Shown one piece after another: positions 26,755 to 34,139 of a stretch of 53,789 nucleotides of DNA; within the stretch, counting starts at the first letter, position 1; every line of letters begins with the position of its first letter. The stretch spans positions 1-53,789 of the forward strand of contig CBDFHJ010000002.1 in the NCBI GenBank assembly GCA_965247635.1, written 5' to 3'. The notes under the pieces are model-generated. The model did not search any database. It saw nothing but the letters and a program-made list of their open reading frames with translations, and was not told the origin of the DNA. Source of the DNA: CBDFHJ01 sp965247635. GTDB lineage: Bacteria; Chloroflexota; Dehalococcoidia; Lucifugimonadales; Australimonadaceae. A program made the translations under genes and the position numbers.

Positions 26755-27530
26755 ACCAATTCCCTTACCTTGGCACCCACGTCAGGGGCCGTGACCAGGG
26801 CCTCCCCCACCAGAGCAGCATTGGCACCCAGCCGCCTGAGCAGGAGCATATCCTCCCTGGTGCTGATACCGCTCTCGCTGACCAGCACCTTGCCCTTGGG
26901 GATAAAACTTACCATCTCCTGGGTTACCGAGAGGTCGGTGTGGAAGGTGCGCAGGTCCCGGTTGTTGATACCGATGATCTCAGCCTTGGATTCTAGGGCT
27001 GTCTCAAGCTCCTCCCTGGTATGTACTTCCACCACGCATTGCATCCAGAAATGGCGACTGAGAGCCAGTAGTTCGGTGATCTTCTCGGGCGTCAGGATAG
27101 CGACTATCAGCAGGATGGCGTCGGCGCCGTGTGCCCTGGCTTCATATACCTGGTACGGGTCGAATACGAAGTCCTTGCGCAACACGGGAATCCCCCTGGG
27201 CAGGGCTGCCTGCTTTACCGCCTCCAGGTGTTCCAGCGTTCCCTGGAACCGGGGGTCTGTGAGCACGGATATTGCAGCAGCGCCGTTCTCTGCATAGGTG
27301 ATGGCCAGCTGGACCGGGTCGAAGTTTGGTAAAAGGAGACCACGAGATGGGGACGCCTTCTTGACCTCGGCTATGAGTCGTACCCGGTCACCTAGCAGAG
27401 CACCAGATAGATTCAATGGCCTGGGCTGGACAGCAATCCGCTCCTCCAGGGCATCCAGGGGCACTTCGGATTTCTGGCGCTCCAGCTCCTCACGCTTCAT
27501 GGCAACGATGTCGTCAAGTATGGTAGCCAT
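26751..27530 (-). CDS. trpC: indole-3-glycerol phosphate synthase
   Basis: Converts 1-(2-carboxyphenylamino)-1-deoxyribulose 5-phosphate to indole-3-glycerol phosphate. 259 residues, a (beta/alpha)8 barrel of usual length. Visible signature segments are LIAEVKKASPSRGL (catalytic Lys), VLRKDFVFDPYQVYEARAHG (catalytic Lys and phosphate region), IIGINNRDLRTF and VSESGIS, and GEALVTAPD near the end. It is not fused to TrpF. It lies 202 bp after trpD, the largest gap in the operon apart from none-coding leader, and is coupled to the downstream VOC gene. Confidence 0.95.
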   Translation of the reverse strand: MATILDDIVAMKREELERQKSEVPLDALEERIAVQPRPLNLSGALLGDRVRLIAEVKKASPSRGLLLPNFDPVQLAITYAENGAAAISVLTDPRFQGTLEHLEAVKQAALPRGIPVLRKDFVFDPYQVYEARAHGADAILLIVAILTPEKITELLALSRHFWMQCVVEVHTREELETALESKAEIIGINNRDLRTFHTDLSVTQEMVSFIPKGKVLVSESGISTREDMLLLRRLGANAALVGEALVTAPDVGAKVRELV

Positions 27531-27656
27531 CTAAGGTGGCTTGACCTCCTCTCCTTTAATCGGACTCGTTACAGAGCCAAGGAGGGAATCCCCTCCGGTG
27601 CATTTAATCTTCACACTTGTCTAAGAGGGTGATTCTTCTGACACCCCTCAACCTAG

Positions 27657-27679
27657 CCTTCTCCCGCAAGGGGAGAAGG
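27657..27679. other. hairpin in the trpD-trpC spacer
   Basis: 9-bp stem CCTTCTCCC / GGGAGAAGG with a GCAAG loop, within a 202-bp spacer that also has a smaller GGAGGG/CCCTCC stem at 27581-27596. It may modulate mRNA stability or attenuate trpC expression. The arm sequence resembles common dispersed intergenic palindromes. Confidence 0.4.
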
Positions 27680-27732
27680 GGCTTTGAAAACACCCTCTAA
27701 AGCATGGGAGGTAAAATGTATGGCCTTCAAAG

Positions 27733-28752
27733 CTATTCCGGTTCAAGCTGCTGGCTCAGTTCCACCAGCGCCCCCATCTTCCTCAGCGCCTCACTGCTGT
27801 CAATGGCCTCGCTCGCAAGTCCTATTCCATCCTTCAAGTTCTGCACTTTGCCCCCCACCATCAGGATGGCAGCGCTATTGAGAAGCACAACGTCCCTGAT
27901 GGGGCCCTTCTCTCCTTGGAACAGGCGACGCAGAATCAGGGCATTTTCCGCCCGGTCACCCCCCTTTATCTCCTCTACAGGCACCCAGGGCAGGTCAAGC
28001 TCATCTGGAGAGACGGTGTAAGAGTGAACCACGCCGTTGCAGACTTCCCAGACCCGGGTCTGGGCTCCCAAGGTAAGCTCGTCCAAGCCGTCCTCGCCAT
28101 GCACTACCAGTGAGTGCTGAGAGCCTAGGAGTTTCAGCACCTCAGCCATCTTGTCTCCCAGGCTGACATCGGGCACACCTGCCAGTTGGCGCTGGGCACC
28201 CGCCGGATTGGTTAGAGGGCCCATCAGGTTGAACACGGTGCGAATGCCTATTTCTCTACGCACAGGAGCGGCGTGACGCATGGCCGGATGGAAGGTGGGC
28301 GCGAACATAAACCCTATGCCCACCTCCTCGATGCACCGCCTGACCCCTTCCGGCCCCAGGTCTATTTTCACCCCCAATGCCTCCAGGACATCGGCGCTGC
28401 CGCAGGAGCCTGAGGCAGCCCGGTTGCCATGCTTGGCCACCTTGAGACCGGATGCCGCAGCTACGAATGACGCGGCTGTGGAGACGTTGAAGCTTCCCTT
28501 ACCATCACCTCCAGTGCCACAGGTATCAACCAGAGTGCCATCTACGTGTACTTTCAGGGCCTTCTCCCGCATGATGGTAGCCATACCTGCGATTTCCTCG
28601 GGAGTCTCCCCCTTTACCCGTAGGGCCGTGAGGAAGGCGCCAAGCTGGGCAGGGGTAACCTCCCCCTCCATAATCTCTCGCATGGTGCTGGAGGCCTCTT
28701 CCATGCTCAGGGAACTGCCGGATACCAGCACATCAATGGCTTCTCTAATCAT
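27733..28752 (-). CDS. trpD: anthranilate phosphoribosyltransferase
   Basis: Transfers phosphoribose from PRPP to anthranilate, second step of tryptophan synthesis. 339 residues. Key motifs are the PRPP-binding VDTCGTGGDGKGSFNVST, AKHGNRAASGSCGSADVLEA, the NLMGPLTNPAG segment, and SLVVHGEDGLDELTL with DE metal ligands late in the chain. It has the standard length, is not fused to TrpG, and is 18 bp downstream of the PPOX-family gene. Confidence 0.95.
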   Translation of the reverse strand: MIREAIDVLVSGSSLSMEEASSTMREIMEGEVTPAQLGAFLTALRVKGETPEEIAGMATIMREKALKVHVDGTLVDTCGTGGDGKGSFNVSTAASFVAAASGLKVAKHGNRAASGSCGSADVLEALGVKIDLGPEGVRRCIEEVGIGFMFAPTFHPAMRHAAPVRREIGIRTVFNLMGPLTNPAGAQRQLAGVPDVSLGDKMAEVLKLLGSQHSLVVHGEDGLDELTLGAQTRVWEVCNGVVHSYTVSPDELDLPWVPVEEIKGGDRAENALILRRLFQGEKGPIRDVVLLNSAAILMVGGKVQNLKDGIGLASEAIDSSEALRKMGALVELSQQLEPE

Positions 28753-28770
28753 GGGGTACTCTCGCTCGGA

Positions 28771-29184
28771 TTAGCCCGTCCACAGGAATTTTTCAGGGAT
28801 GATTCGTATGACGGCCATCTCCTCATCTGCCATGGAGTTGGCCCAGTCCGTACCCTCCTCCGAGCCAAGGTAACGGATGGACAAATTGCGGTGCAACTCC
28901 TGGGCCATATGATTGTCTATTACTACCTCGGCCCCGCCCAAGACCGTAAGTGACTTCACTTGACGGGATGTATCGGTAATGCATAAGGCAATCTGTGGAT
29001 TGTGATGGATATTCCGCACCTTGGCGGCGTTAGCCTCGGTGGTGAGGGTGAAGTGCTGACCGTCGTACTCGTACCAAACGGGGAAGGCCTGGGGCCCCCC
29101 GCTGGGATAGACCGTGGCCAGGATGGCCATGTAGGTATGTTGGGTGAACTCAAGGACCCGCCTGGACGCTGCGGTCATGGTCAT
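28771..29184 (-). CDS. PPOX-class (FMN/F420-binding split-barrel) protein
   Basis: About 137 residues, split beta-barrel of the pyridoxamine-5'-phosphate oxidase class: TQHTYMAILATVYPSGGPQA, FPVWYEYDGQHFTLTTEANAAK, IHHNPQIALCITD, VLGGAEVVID. Family members bind FMN, F420 or haem; the AKVRNI segment is like those of F420-dependent TIGR03618-type proteins, but the cofactor cannot be fixed from sequence alone. I start at ATG 29184, preceded by GGAGAGGTGG 5 nt away; an upstream ATG at 29211 adds nine residues that contain this Shine-Dalgarno. It sits inside the trp operon with no known role there. Confidence 0.82.
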   Translation of the reverse strand: MTMTAASRRVLEFTQHTYMAILATVYPSGGPQAFPVWYEYDGQHFTLTTEANAAKVRNIHHNPQIALCITDTSRQVKSLTVLGGAEVVIDNHMAQELHRNLSIRYLGSEEGTDWANSMADEEMAVIRIIPEKFLWTG

Positions 29185-29325
29185 TTTAACCACCTCTCCT
29201 CGAATCTTCATGTTGCCCCTATTCTAGCACAAGTCTAGCACAAGCTGGGCAAGGTTGTTCTAAAAGGTTGTTCTAATCTGAGATGGCGTCCAGGCCTTTC
29301 GATATTAGGCGACTGCTCCTACCAG

Positions 29326-31020
29326 TCAGCCCCGCTCCAAACCATCCATTGTCCCTTGCTCTCCCTCCGTATGGCGTACTCGTTCCGCGGCTTGGTACAT
29401 GGGCTGGCGAGACGGCAGGTCGAACCCCTGGCCGACCATCATTTCCGATACCGTCCGCAACTGAATCTTGGGGAACTCCCGCTGCCACAAGTCCGAGTGA
29501 AAGAATCCCCCACTGGCCGCTTCGGAACGCATGGGCCCCGTCGGCGCTTCCAGGCTGATGAACAGTCCCAACGCCGCCTTTTCCCGCTCCACGACTCCTT
29601 TCAGGTCGCGGACTTGCGGGGCGGAGACGTGGCCGCCCTTGACCTGGATAACGATCTTCTGCGGCGTCCGGCGCGGGCCGTCCACGAAGTAGATAACCCC
29701 GTCAATGCCCCGGTCAGCGCCCTTCTTCTGCTCCGATTGGGGTTGGGCCTCCAGCAGCGACACCGCCCAAAACTGGAACTGGTAATGGTCCTGCTCCCAG
29801 AGGGCCCGGGCGCTACCCTCGTCCTGCGGCTCGCCCACCACGTCGTAGTCCCGGCCCGGCTCCAGGTCGAAGGCCGTCTTGAGGCGGCTTTTCATCAGGG
29901 CCACCGCCAGGTGGGTGACGTCGATGCCCAGCCACCGCCGCTTGAGCTTCTCGGCGGCGGCCACCGCCGTCCCGCAGCCGCAGAAGGGGTCTAAAACCAC
30001 GTCGCCCTCATTGCTGCTGGCAGAGATGATGCGTTCTAATATGGCTTGGGGTTTCTGCGTGGGGTAGCCGAGCCGTTCTTTGGCGTGAGAGGAAATAGGC
30101 GGAATGTCAGACCAAATGGCTTGGGCGGGCATTCCCGAATTGTTCTCGGACAGATATCGCTTCACTCTGGGGACTCGACCCTTTAGAGGCCAATATATCC
30201 AACCGGCCTTATCCAATAGGTCTAGTTTTTCCTGACTTGTTAAATTGGCAGAGTTTTGTCCACAAACTATATCCACGATTTGACTTGGTACTGCCCAGTG
30301 CCTACCATTCTCCGTTGGGTTTATCCCTTGCCAAGATTGTCCAGAATCTCCGTTACGCACTCCGGAGGCCGTTAAATCTACTAATTGGTACCGTCCATTG
30401 TTATCGTGATGGCGATAGAAATTATCAATATACTCTTGGTCGAGTCGTTGACGTGCTCCGTTCCAAGTATAGTTTTCGGACTTGCTGCAGAAGAGAATCG
30501 TGTCTGAGTTTGGCCCGAATCTTTTGGCACTGTTATGTGCTGAAGTCCTTTTCCAAGTTATTTCATTCCTAAAGTTCCCTTTGCCAAATATCGCATCCAA
30601 CAGGATTTTCAAGTAGTGGCTCGCGGTGGGGTCGCAATGCAAATAGAGGCTGCCGGTGGGTTTCAGGACGCGGCGCAGTTCCACCAGGCGGGGAGTCATC
30701 ATTACCAGGTAGGCCATCATCGCGTTCTGACCCACGAACTGGCGGAAGGCGGCAATCATGTCCTTGACCGCCGTCGGCGTTCCCGGGTGCATGATTATGT
30801 CCTGCTCAAAGGTGCGCTCCGTCTCCAGCGTCCACTCCCAGGTATCGGTAAAGGCCTTAATCTGGGCCGGGGAATCCTCGCCGGACTTCTCCCGGAACAG
30901 CACGTTGTAGCTGGCGTTGGAGTTGAAGGGCGGGTCCAGGTACACCAGGTCCACCGACTCGTCGGGGACGTGCTGGCGGAGTATGTCCAAGTTGTCGCCG
31001 TAGTAGAGGGTATTAGGCAT
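29326..31020 (-). CDS. DNA methyltransferase fused to a PD-(D/E)XK nuclease domain
   Basis: 564 residues. The amino-methyltransferase motif order is that of the beta class: catalytic motif IV DLVYLDPPFNSNASYN at residue ~25-40, then the target recognition region, and the AdoMet motif I VVLDPFCGCGTAVAAAEKL near residue 340 with WLGIDVTHLA. The C-terminal domain (residue ~430 on) has KKGADRGIDGVIYFVDG and KIVIQVKGGHVSAPQVRDLKG, i.e. the Asp...Q-x-K core of Mrr-type nucleases. It probably methylates adenine N6 or cytosine N4 and may also cut, as a single-chain restriction-modification enzyme (inference). No separate specificity or endonuclease gene is adjacent. ATG 31020 has AGGTG 9 nt upstream; GTG 31032 is the alternative. 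It lies between trpG and the PPOX gene, in the operon's direction. Confidence 0.87.
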   Translation of the reverse strand: MPNTLYYGDNLDILRQHVPDESVDLVYLDPPFNSNASYNVLFREKSGEDSPAQIKAFTDTWEWTLETERTFEQDIIMHPGTPTAVKDMIAAFRQFVGQNAMMAYLVMMTPRLVELRRVLKPTGSLYLHCDPTASHYLKILLDAIFGKGNFRNEITWKRTSAHNSAKRFGPNSDTILFCSKSENYTWNGARQRLDQEYIDNFYRHHDNNGRYQLVDLTASGVRNGDSGQSWQGINPTENGRHWAVPSQIVDIVCGQNSANLTSQEKLDLLDKAGWIYWPLKGRVPRVKRYLSENNSGMPAQAIWSDIPPISSHAKERLGYPTQKPQAILERIISASSNEGDVVLDPFCGCGTAVAAAEKLKRRWLGIDVTHLAVALMKSRLKTAFDLEPGRDYDVVGEPQDEGSARALWEQDHYQFQFWAVSLLEAQPQSEQKKGADRGIDGVIYFVDGPRRTPQKIVIQVKGGHVSAPQVRDLKGVVEREKAALGLFISLEAPTGPMRSEAASGGFFHSDLWQREFPKIQLRTVSEMMVGQGFDLPSRQPMYQAAERVRHTEGEQGTMDGLERG

Positions 31021-31105
31021 GGTATTTAGCACCTGTTCACACTAGAATGTAAGTCTTCCAGCCTCTCGAGTGTCATTCACAGCAATGACATCTTGGCCGG
31101 CTTGT

Positions 31106-31687
31106 TCAGGCTTCTGTGGCGTCCACGCTGTTCAGGAAGTTCCGCAGCACATCCTTGCCCACGACGGTCACGATGGACTCGGGATGGAACTGGACACCTT
31201 CCACAGGGTACTCCTTGTGCCGCAAGCCCATGATTATGCCCTTGTCCGTCCAGGCGCTCACCTCAAGGCAGTCGGGCAGGTCCTGTGGATGGACGGCCAG
31301 GGAGTGATAGCGGATGGCCTCGAAGGGATTGGGGATGCCCTGGAAGACGCCCTTCCCGTCGTGGTGGATCATGGACGTCTTGCCGTGCATTATCTCTCCC
31401 GCACGGTCCACGGTGCCCCCATAGGCGTTGCCGACGCACTGGTGACCCAGACATACCCCAAGGGTTGGTATGCTTGGCCCAAAACGACGGATAACATCGT
31501 TGGAGATTCCGGCATTACTGGGGATGCCAGGCCCAGGCGAAATGACGATGCCCCGCGGAGACATGGCCTCCACATCTTCCAGGGTCAGCTTGTCATTGCG
31601 GACCACCGTAACCTCTGCGCCAAGCTCGCAAAGGTACTGGTACAGGTTGTATGTGAAGCTATCGTAGTTGTCTATCAGCAGTATCAT
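31106..31687 (-). CDS. trpG: anthranilate synthase component II (glutamine amidotransferase)
   Basis: Hydrolyses glutamine and passes ammonia to TrpE. 193 residues, class I amidotransferase: LIDNYDSFTYNLYQYL, the oxyanion segment VISPGPGIP, nucleophile Cys in GVCLGHQCVG, and the His-Glu pair in GVQFHPESI. Its start overlaps the stop of the upstream VOC gene by four bases, so the two are coupled. It has the free-standing length and could also serve PabB, as in other bacteria. An 85-bp spacer separates it from the methyltransferase. Confidence 0.95.
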   Translation of the reverse strand: MILLIDNYDSFTYNLYQYLCELGAEVTVVRNDKLTLEDVEAMSPRGIVISPGPGIPSNAGISNDVIRRFGPSIPTLGVCLGHQCVGNAYGGTVDRAGEIMHGKTSMIHHDGKGVFQGIPNPFEAIRYHSLAVHPQDLPDCLEVSAWTDKGIIMGLRHKEYPVEGVQFHPESIVTVVGKDVLRNFLNSVDATEA

Positions 31688-32124
31688 TCTGGCACTTCCA
31701 CGAACTCCAGCCAGTTACCATCGGGGTCCTGGGCATAGACGCCCTTGCGCACCACCTTGCCGTCCTGAACGAGGGAACCCGGGGGGCCGATAAAGTTCAG
31801 GCCCTTTTGGGACATGGTAGCGTAGTACTCCTCGATATTCTCCACGAAGAAGGCCAGGTGGGTCGCTCCCAGGTCGTTGCGGTTGACGTGGCCCTCGGCG
31901 CTGGGTGGTACAAAATACTGGAGGAGCTCCAGGTTGTGGCCGTTGCCCATGCTCAGGAATGCCCCCTTGAGGTGAGCGCCTTTGAACCCCACCACCTTCT
32001 CGATGAACTCGCCGGTGCGCTCCGTCCGGAATAGCAGCTTCAGTCCCATGACCTCAGTGTAAAAGGCCACAGATTCCTCTATGTCCCGCACCACGAACCC
32101 AGTATGGTAAAAGTCCTTTAGCAT
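31684..32124 (-). CDS. VOC (methylmalonyl-CoA epimerase/glyoxalase-like) protein
   Basis: 146 residues with one VOC domain: FYHTGFVVRDIEESVAFYTE, FLSMGNGHNLELLQYF, ATHLAFFVENIEEYY and QDPDGNWLEFVEVP, with His and Glu ligands conserved. It lies 22 bp after trpE and overlaps trpG by four bases, so it is made together with both anthranilate synthase subunits. It may act on a metabolite linked to chorismate or anthranilate, but this is only positional inference. Shine-Dalgarno AAGGAAG precedes ATG 32124. Confidence 0.86.
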   Translation of the reverse strand: MLKDFYHTGFVVRDIEESVAFYTEVMGLKLLFRTERTGEFIEKVVGFKGAHLKGAFLSMGNGHNLELLQYFVPPSAEGHVNRNDLGATHLAFFVENIEEYYATMSQKGLNFIGPPGSLVQDGKVVRKGVYAQDPDGNWLEFVEVPE

Positions 32125-32146
32125 TGTACTTCCTTTCCGTTCAGTA

Positions 32147-33586
32147 TTACTCCAGTCCCTCTGCTTTATCTATGGCCCGCAGGAGCGCTCCGGCCTTGTG
32201 CAGGGTCTCATGGTACTCGTCCTCAGGAGTGCTGTCTGCTACCACACCACCGCCGGCCTGCACATACGCTACACCATCTTTGATTAGGCTGGTACGAAGG
32301 GTTATGGCAGTGTCCACGTTGCCCGAGAAGCTGAAGTAGCCCACAGCCCCCCCATATGGGCCGCGTTTCTCCCCCTCCAACTCAGATATTATCTCCATAG
32401 CCCTGATCTTGGGAGCGCCGGATAGGGTCCCGGCAGGGAAGCAAGCTCTCAGGGCATTGTAGGCGTCCAGGTCAGGCTTCAGCTCTCCCGCTACGTGGGA
32501 CACCAGATGCATCACTCGGGAGTAACGTTCCACATCCATAAGCTGGGTCACCTGCACGGTACCCGGCAGACTCACCCGGCCCACGTCGTTACGTGCCAGG
32601 TCCACCAGCATAATATGCTCGGCCCGCTGCTTCTCGCTACTCCTGAGCTCCTCCTCCAGAGATGCGTCCTCTTCAGCAGTCCCACCTCTGGGGCGTGTCC
32701 CAGCTATGGGGTGGGTGACCACACTGCCATCTTCCACTCTCACCAAGGTCTCGATGGAGGCTCCCACGATGTAGAAGTCGTCAAGGTGCAAGTAGTACAT
32801 ATAGGGGGAGGGATTGATGGACCGCAGGGCACGGTAAATCTGGAATGGATGGGCATTTGTCTTTCTGGCAAGGCGCTGGGAGGGCACCACTTGAATTATG
32901 TCCCCGGCAGCAATGTACTCCTTGGCCCTCTCCACTGCCGCCTCGTAGTCCTCCTGGGTGAAGTTGGAAGATACCGGAGCGCTCAATCCGGCGGGATTCG
33001 TGGCCTGAGGAGGCTCCAACGGCGAGGAGAGGCGGCCCACCATCCGGTCAATCTTCTCTACAGCCTCCCGATAAGACATCTCCGGATCGCCGTTCAGGTG
33101 TATGTGGCTAACCACTTTTATGGTGTGCCTCAGGTGGTCGAAGACCAGCAGGGTGTCGTTGAACATAAACCTCGCTTCGGGCAACCCAAGAGTGTCCAGG
33201 GGAGGCTCTGGTACTCTGGGCTCGAAGTATCGGATGATGTCGTAGGCAAGGTAGCCTACACCGCCACCGTGGAATCTGGGTAGGTCGGGTATGGGGATGA
33301 GTTGGTACTTGTCCATCTCTGCCTTTATAGGGATGAGGGGGTCTATCCGGTCGTGTGGCCCGGTGCCTGTGCTAAGGACAGTGTAGGGCTCGGTGCCGAT
33401 GAAGCTGTAGCGGGCCAGGCGTTCACCTCCCTCGACACTCTCCAGCAGGAAGGAATAGGGTGGCCTGGCCACCTTCAAATAGGCTGACACCGGCGTTTCC
33501 AGGTCGGCGTCTATCTCACGATATATGGGCACCAGGTTGCCCTGACCCACCAGCTCCTTTACTTGTTCAAGAGTGGGATGATACAT
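32147..33586 (-). CDS. trpE: anthranilate synthase component I
   Basis: Chorismate plus ammonia to anthranilate; forms a complex with TrpG. 479 residues. The N-terminal feedback-binding LLES motif is present (SFLLESVEGGERLARYSFIG). Chorismate-binding motifs follow: QVVPSQRLARKT, GTRPRGGT, DLARNDVGRVS, FPAGTLSGAPKIRAME and GYFSFSGNVDTAITLR. It is the first gene of the operon. ATG 33586 is preceded by AGAGAGG at 7 nt. Expression is controlled by the T-box leader just upstream; end-product inhibition is expected from the LLES motif. Confidence 0.95.
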   Translation of the reverse strand: MYHPTLEQVKELVGQGNLVPIYREIDADLETPVSAYLKVARPPYSFLLESVEGGERLARYSFIGTEPYTVLSTGTGPHDRIDPLIPIKAEMDKYQLIPIPDLPRFHGGGVGYLAYDIIRYFEPRVPEPPLDTLGLPEARFMFNDTLLVFDHLRHTIKVVSHIHLNGDPEMSYREAVEKIDRMVGRLSSPLEPPQATNPAGLSAPVSSNFTQEDYEAAVERAKEYIAAGDIIQVVPSQRLARKTNAHPFQIYRALRSINPSPYMYYLHLDDFYIVGASIETLVRVEDGSVVTHPIAGTRPRGGTAEEDASLEEELRSSEKQRAEHIMLVDLARNDVGRVSLPGTVQVTQLMDVERYSRVMHLVSHVAGELKPDLDAYNALRACFPAGTLSGAPKIRAMEIISELEGEKRGPYGGAVGYFSFSGNVDTAITLRTSLIKDGVAYVQAGGGVVADSTPEDEYHETLHKAGALLRAIDKAEGLE

Positions 33587-33616
33587 TTTGTAACCTCTCT
33601 TTATCTGAGCACCCTA

Positions 33617-33939
33617 TCAAGCCCAAAAACAAAAGGCCCCATCCACAAGGGACGGGGCTTCCATGGTGCCACCCTTATCGACCCGGTAGCCTCTTCGAAG
33701 GGCACAGCTACTGAGTCATCTCGCTCGGCGGGGAAGGACTTGCCCCATCCTTCCGTGCCGTAGACCGGTAACGCGGTCCGGGCGGCTCGGCCTACTTGCC
33801 CTACTAATCTTGGGGTTTCGGCCTGCGGCTCCAAGGCCCATTCGGCTCCTGCGCTGGCACCGGCTCTCACCTCACCCGGCTCTCTGAGCCTCGCTTGGGA
33901 GCGTACTAGCCCTCTTCACAGCCATTATTCATTGTGCTT
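33617..33939 (-). ncRNA. T-box riboswitch, tryptophan-specific (UGG specifier)
   Basis: The leader reads, on the minus strand, an AG-bulge/GNUG-type stem I (CAGAGAGCCGGGTGAGGTGA at about 33886), then CGAATGGGCC, whose TGG at 33840-33838 is the likely specifier codon for Trp, then the T-box core AAGGGTGGCACC at 33676-33665, and a terminator at 33658-33636 with a U-rich run. Uncharged tRNA-Trp pairing with the specifier and the TGGCACC bulge would favour the antiterminator and allow trpE transcription. Transcription starts near 33939. Assignment rests on motif order and on trpE following directly. Confidence 0.93.
33622..33658 (-). terminator. intrinsic terminator of the trp T-box leader
   Basis: Stem GCCCCGTCC / GGATGGGGC with a CTTGT loop, followed by CTTTTGTTTTT on the minus strand. 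Its 5' arm lies just after the T-box core, so it is mutually exclusive with the antiterminator. Confidence 0.9.
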
Positions 33940-33945
33940 GACTGG

Positions 33946-33974
33946 AGTATAGCCTCAGCCGACACCGGTGTCAA
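33946..33974 (-). promoter_or_regulatory. sigma70-type promoter of the trp operon with overlapping palindrome
   Basis: TTGACA at 33974-33969, a 17-nt spacer, and TATACT at 33951-33946 on the minus strand. The start point would be near 33939, giving a leader that contains the T-box. A perfect 12-bp palindrome GACACCGGTGTC (33961-33972) overlaps the -35 and spacer and could be an operator. Confidence 0.85.
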
Positions 33975-34002
33975 GCAGGTCACAATGTTGGAGCAGGGCC
34001 GT

Positions 34003-34139
34003 TTCATCACTTATAGCTCTGGTTTTAGCCACCACAATGGGCGACCAACTTGCAACAGCAATGTTTTGGCACCTCGGTCTCCGAGAACGGGGAGAGCGTA
34101 TTGATAGGCTAGTAGCTAGAATCTGATGAAAAGACCCTG
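34003..34139 (-). repeat. inverted intergenic module, copy A
   Basis: About 137 bp, roughly 85-90% identical by eye to 39895-40028 in the opposite orientation. Shared blocks include ATCAATAC, CTCTCCCC, TCGGAGACCGAGGTGCCAAA, AGTTGGTCGCCCATTGTG and TGGCTAAAACC. The stop codon of the CoA-transferase at 34109 falls inside the module, and the -35 box of the trp promoter lies 28 bp past its end. Confidence 0.85.

Noticed and set aside
32495..33283. 262-codon plus-strand frame
   Set aside because: Antisense to trpE, no recognisable domain.
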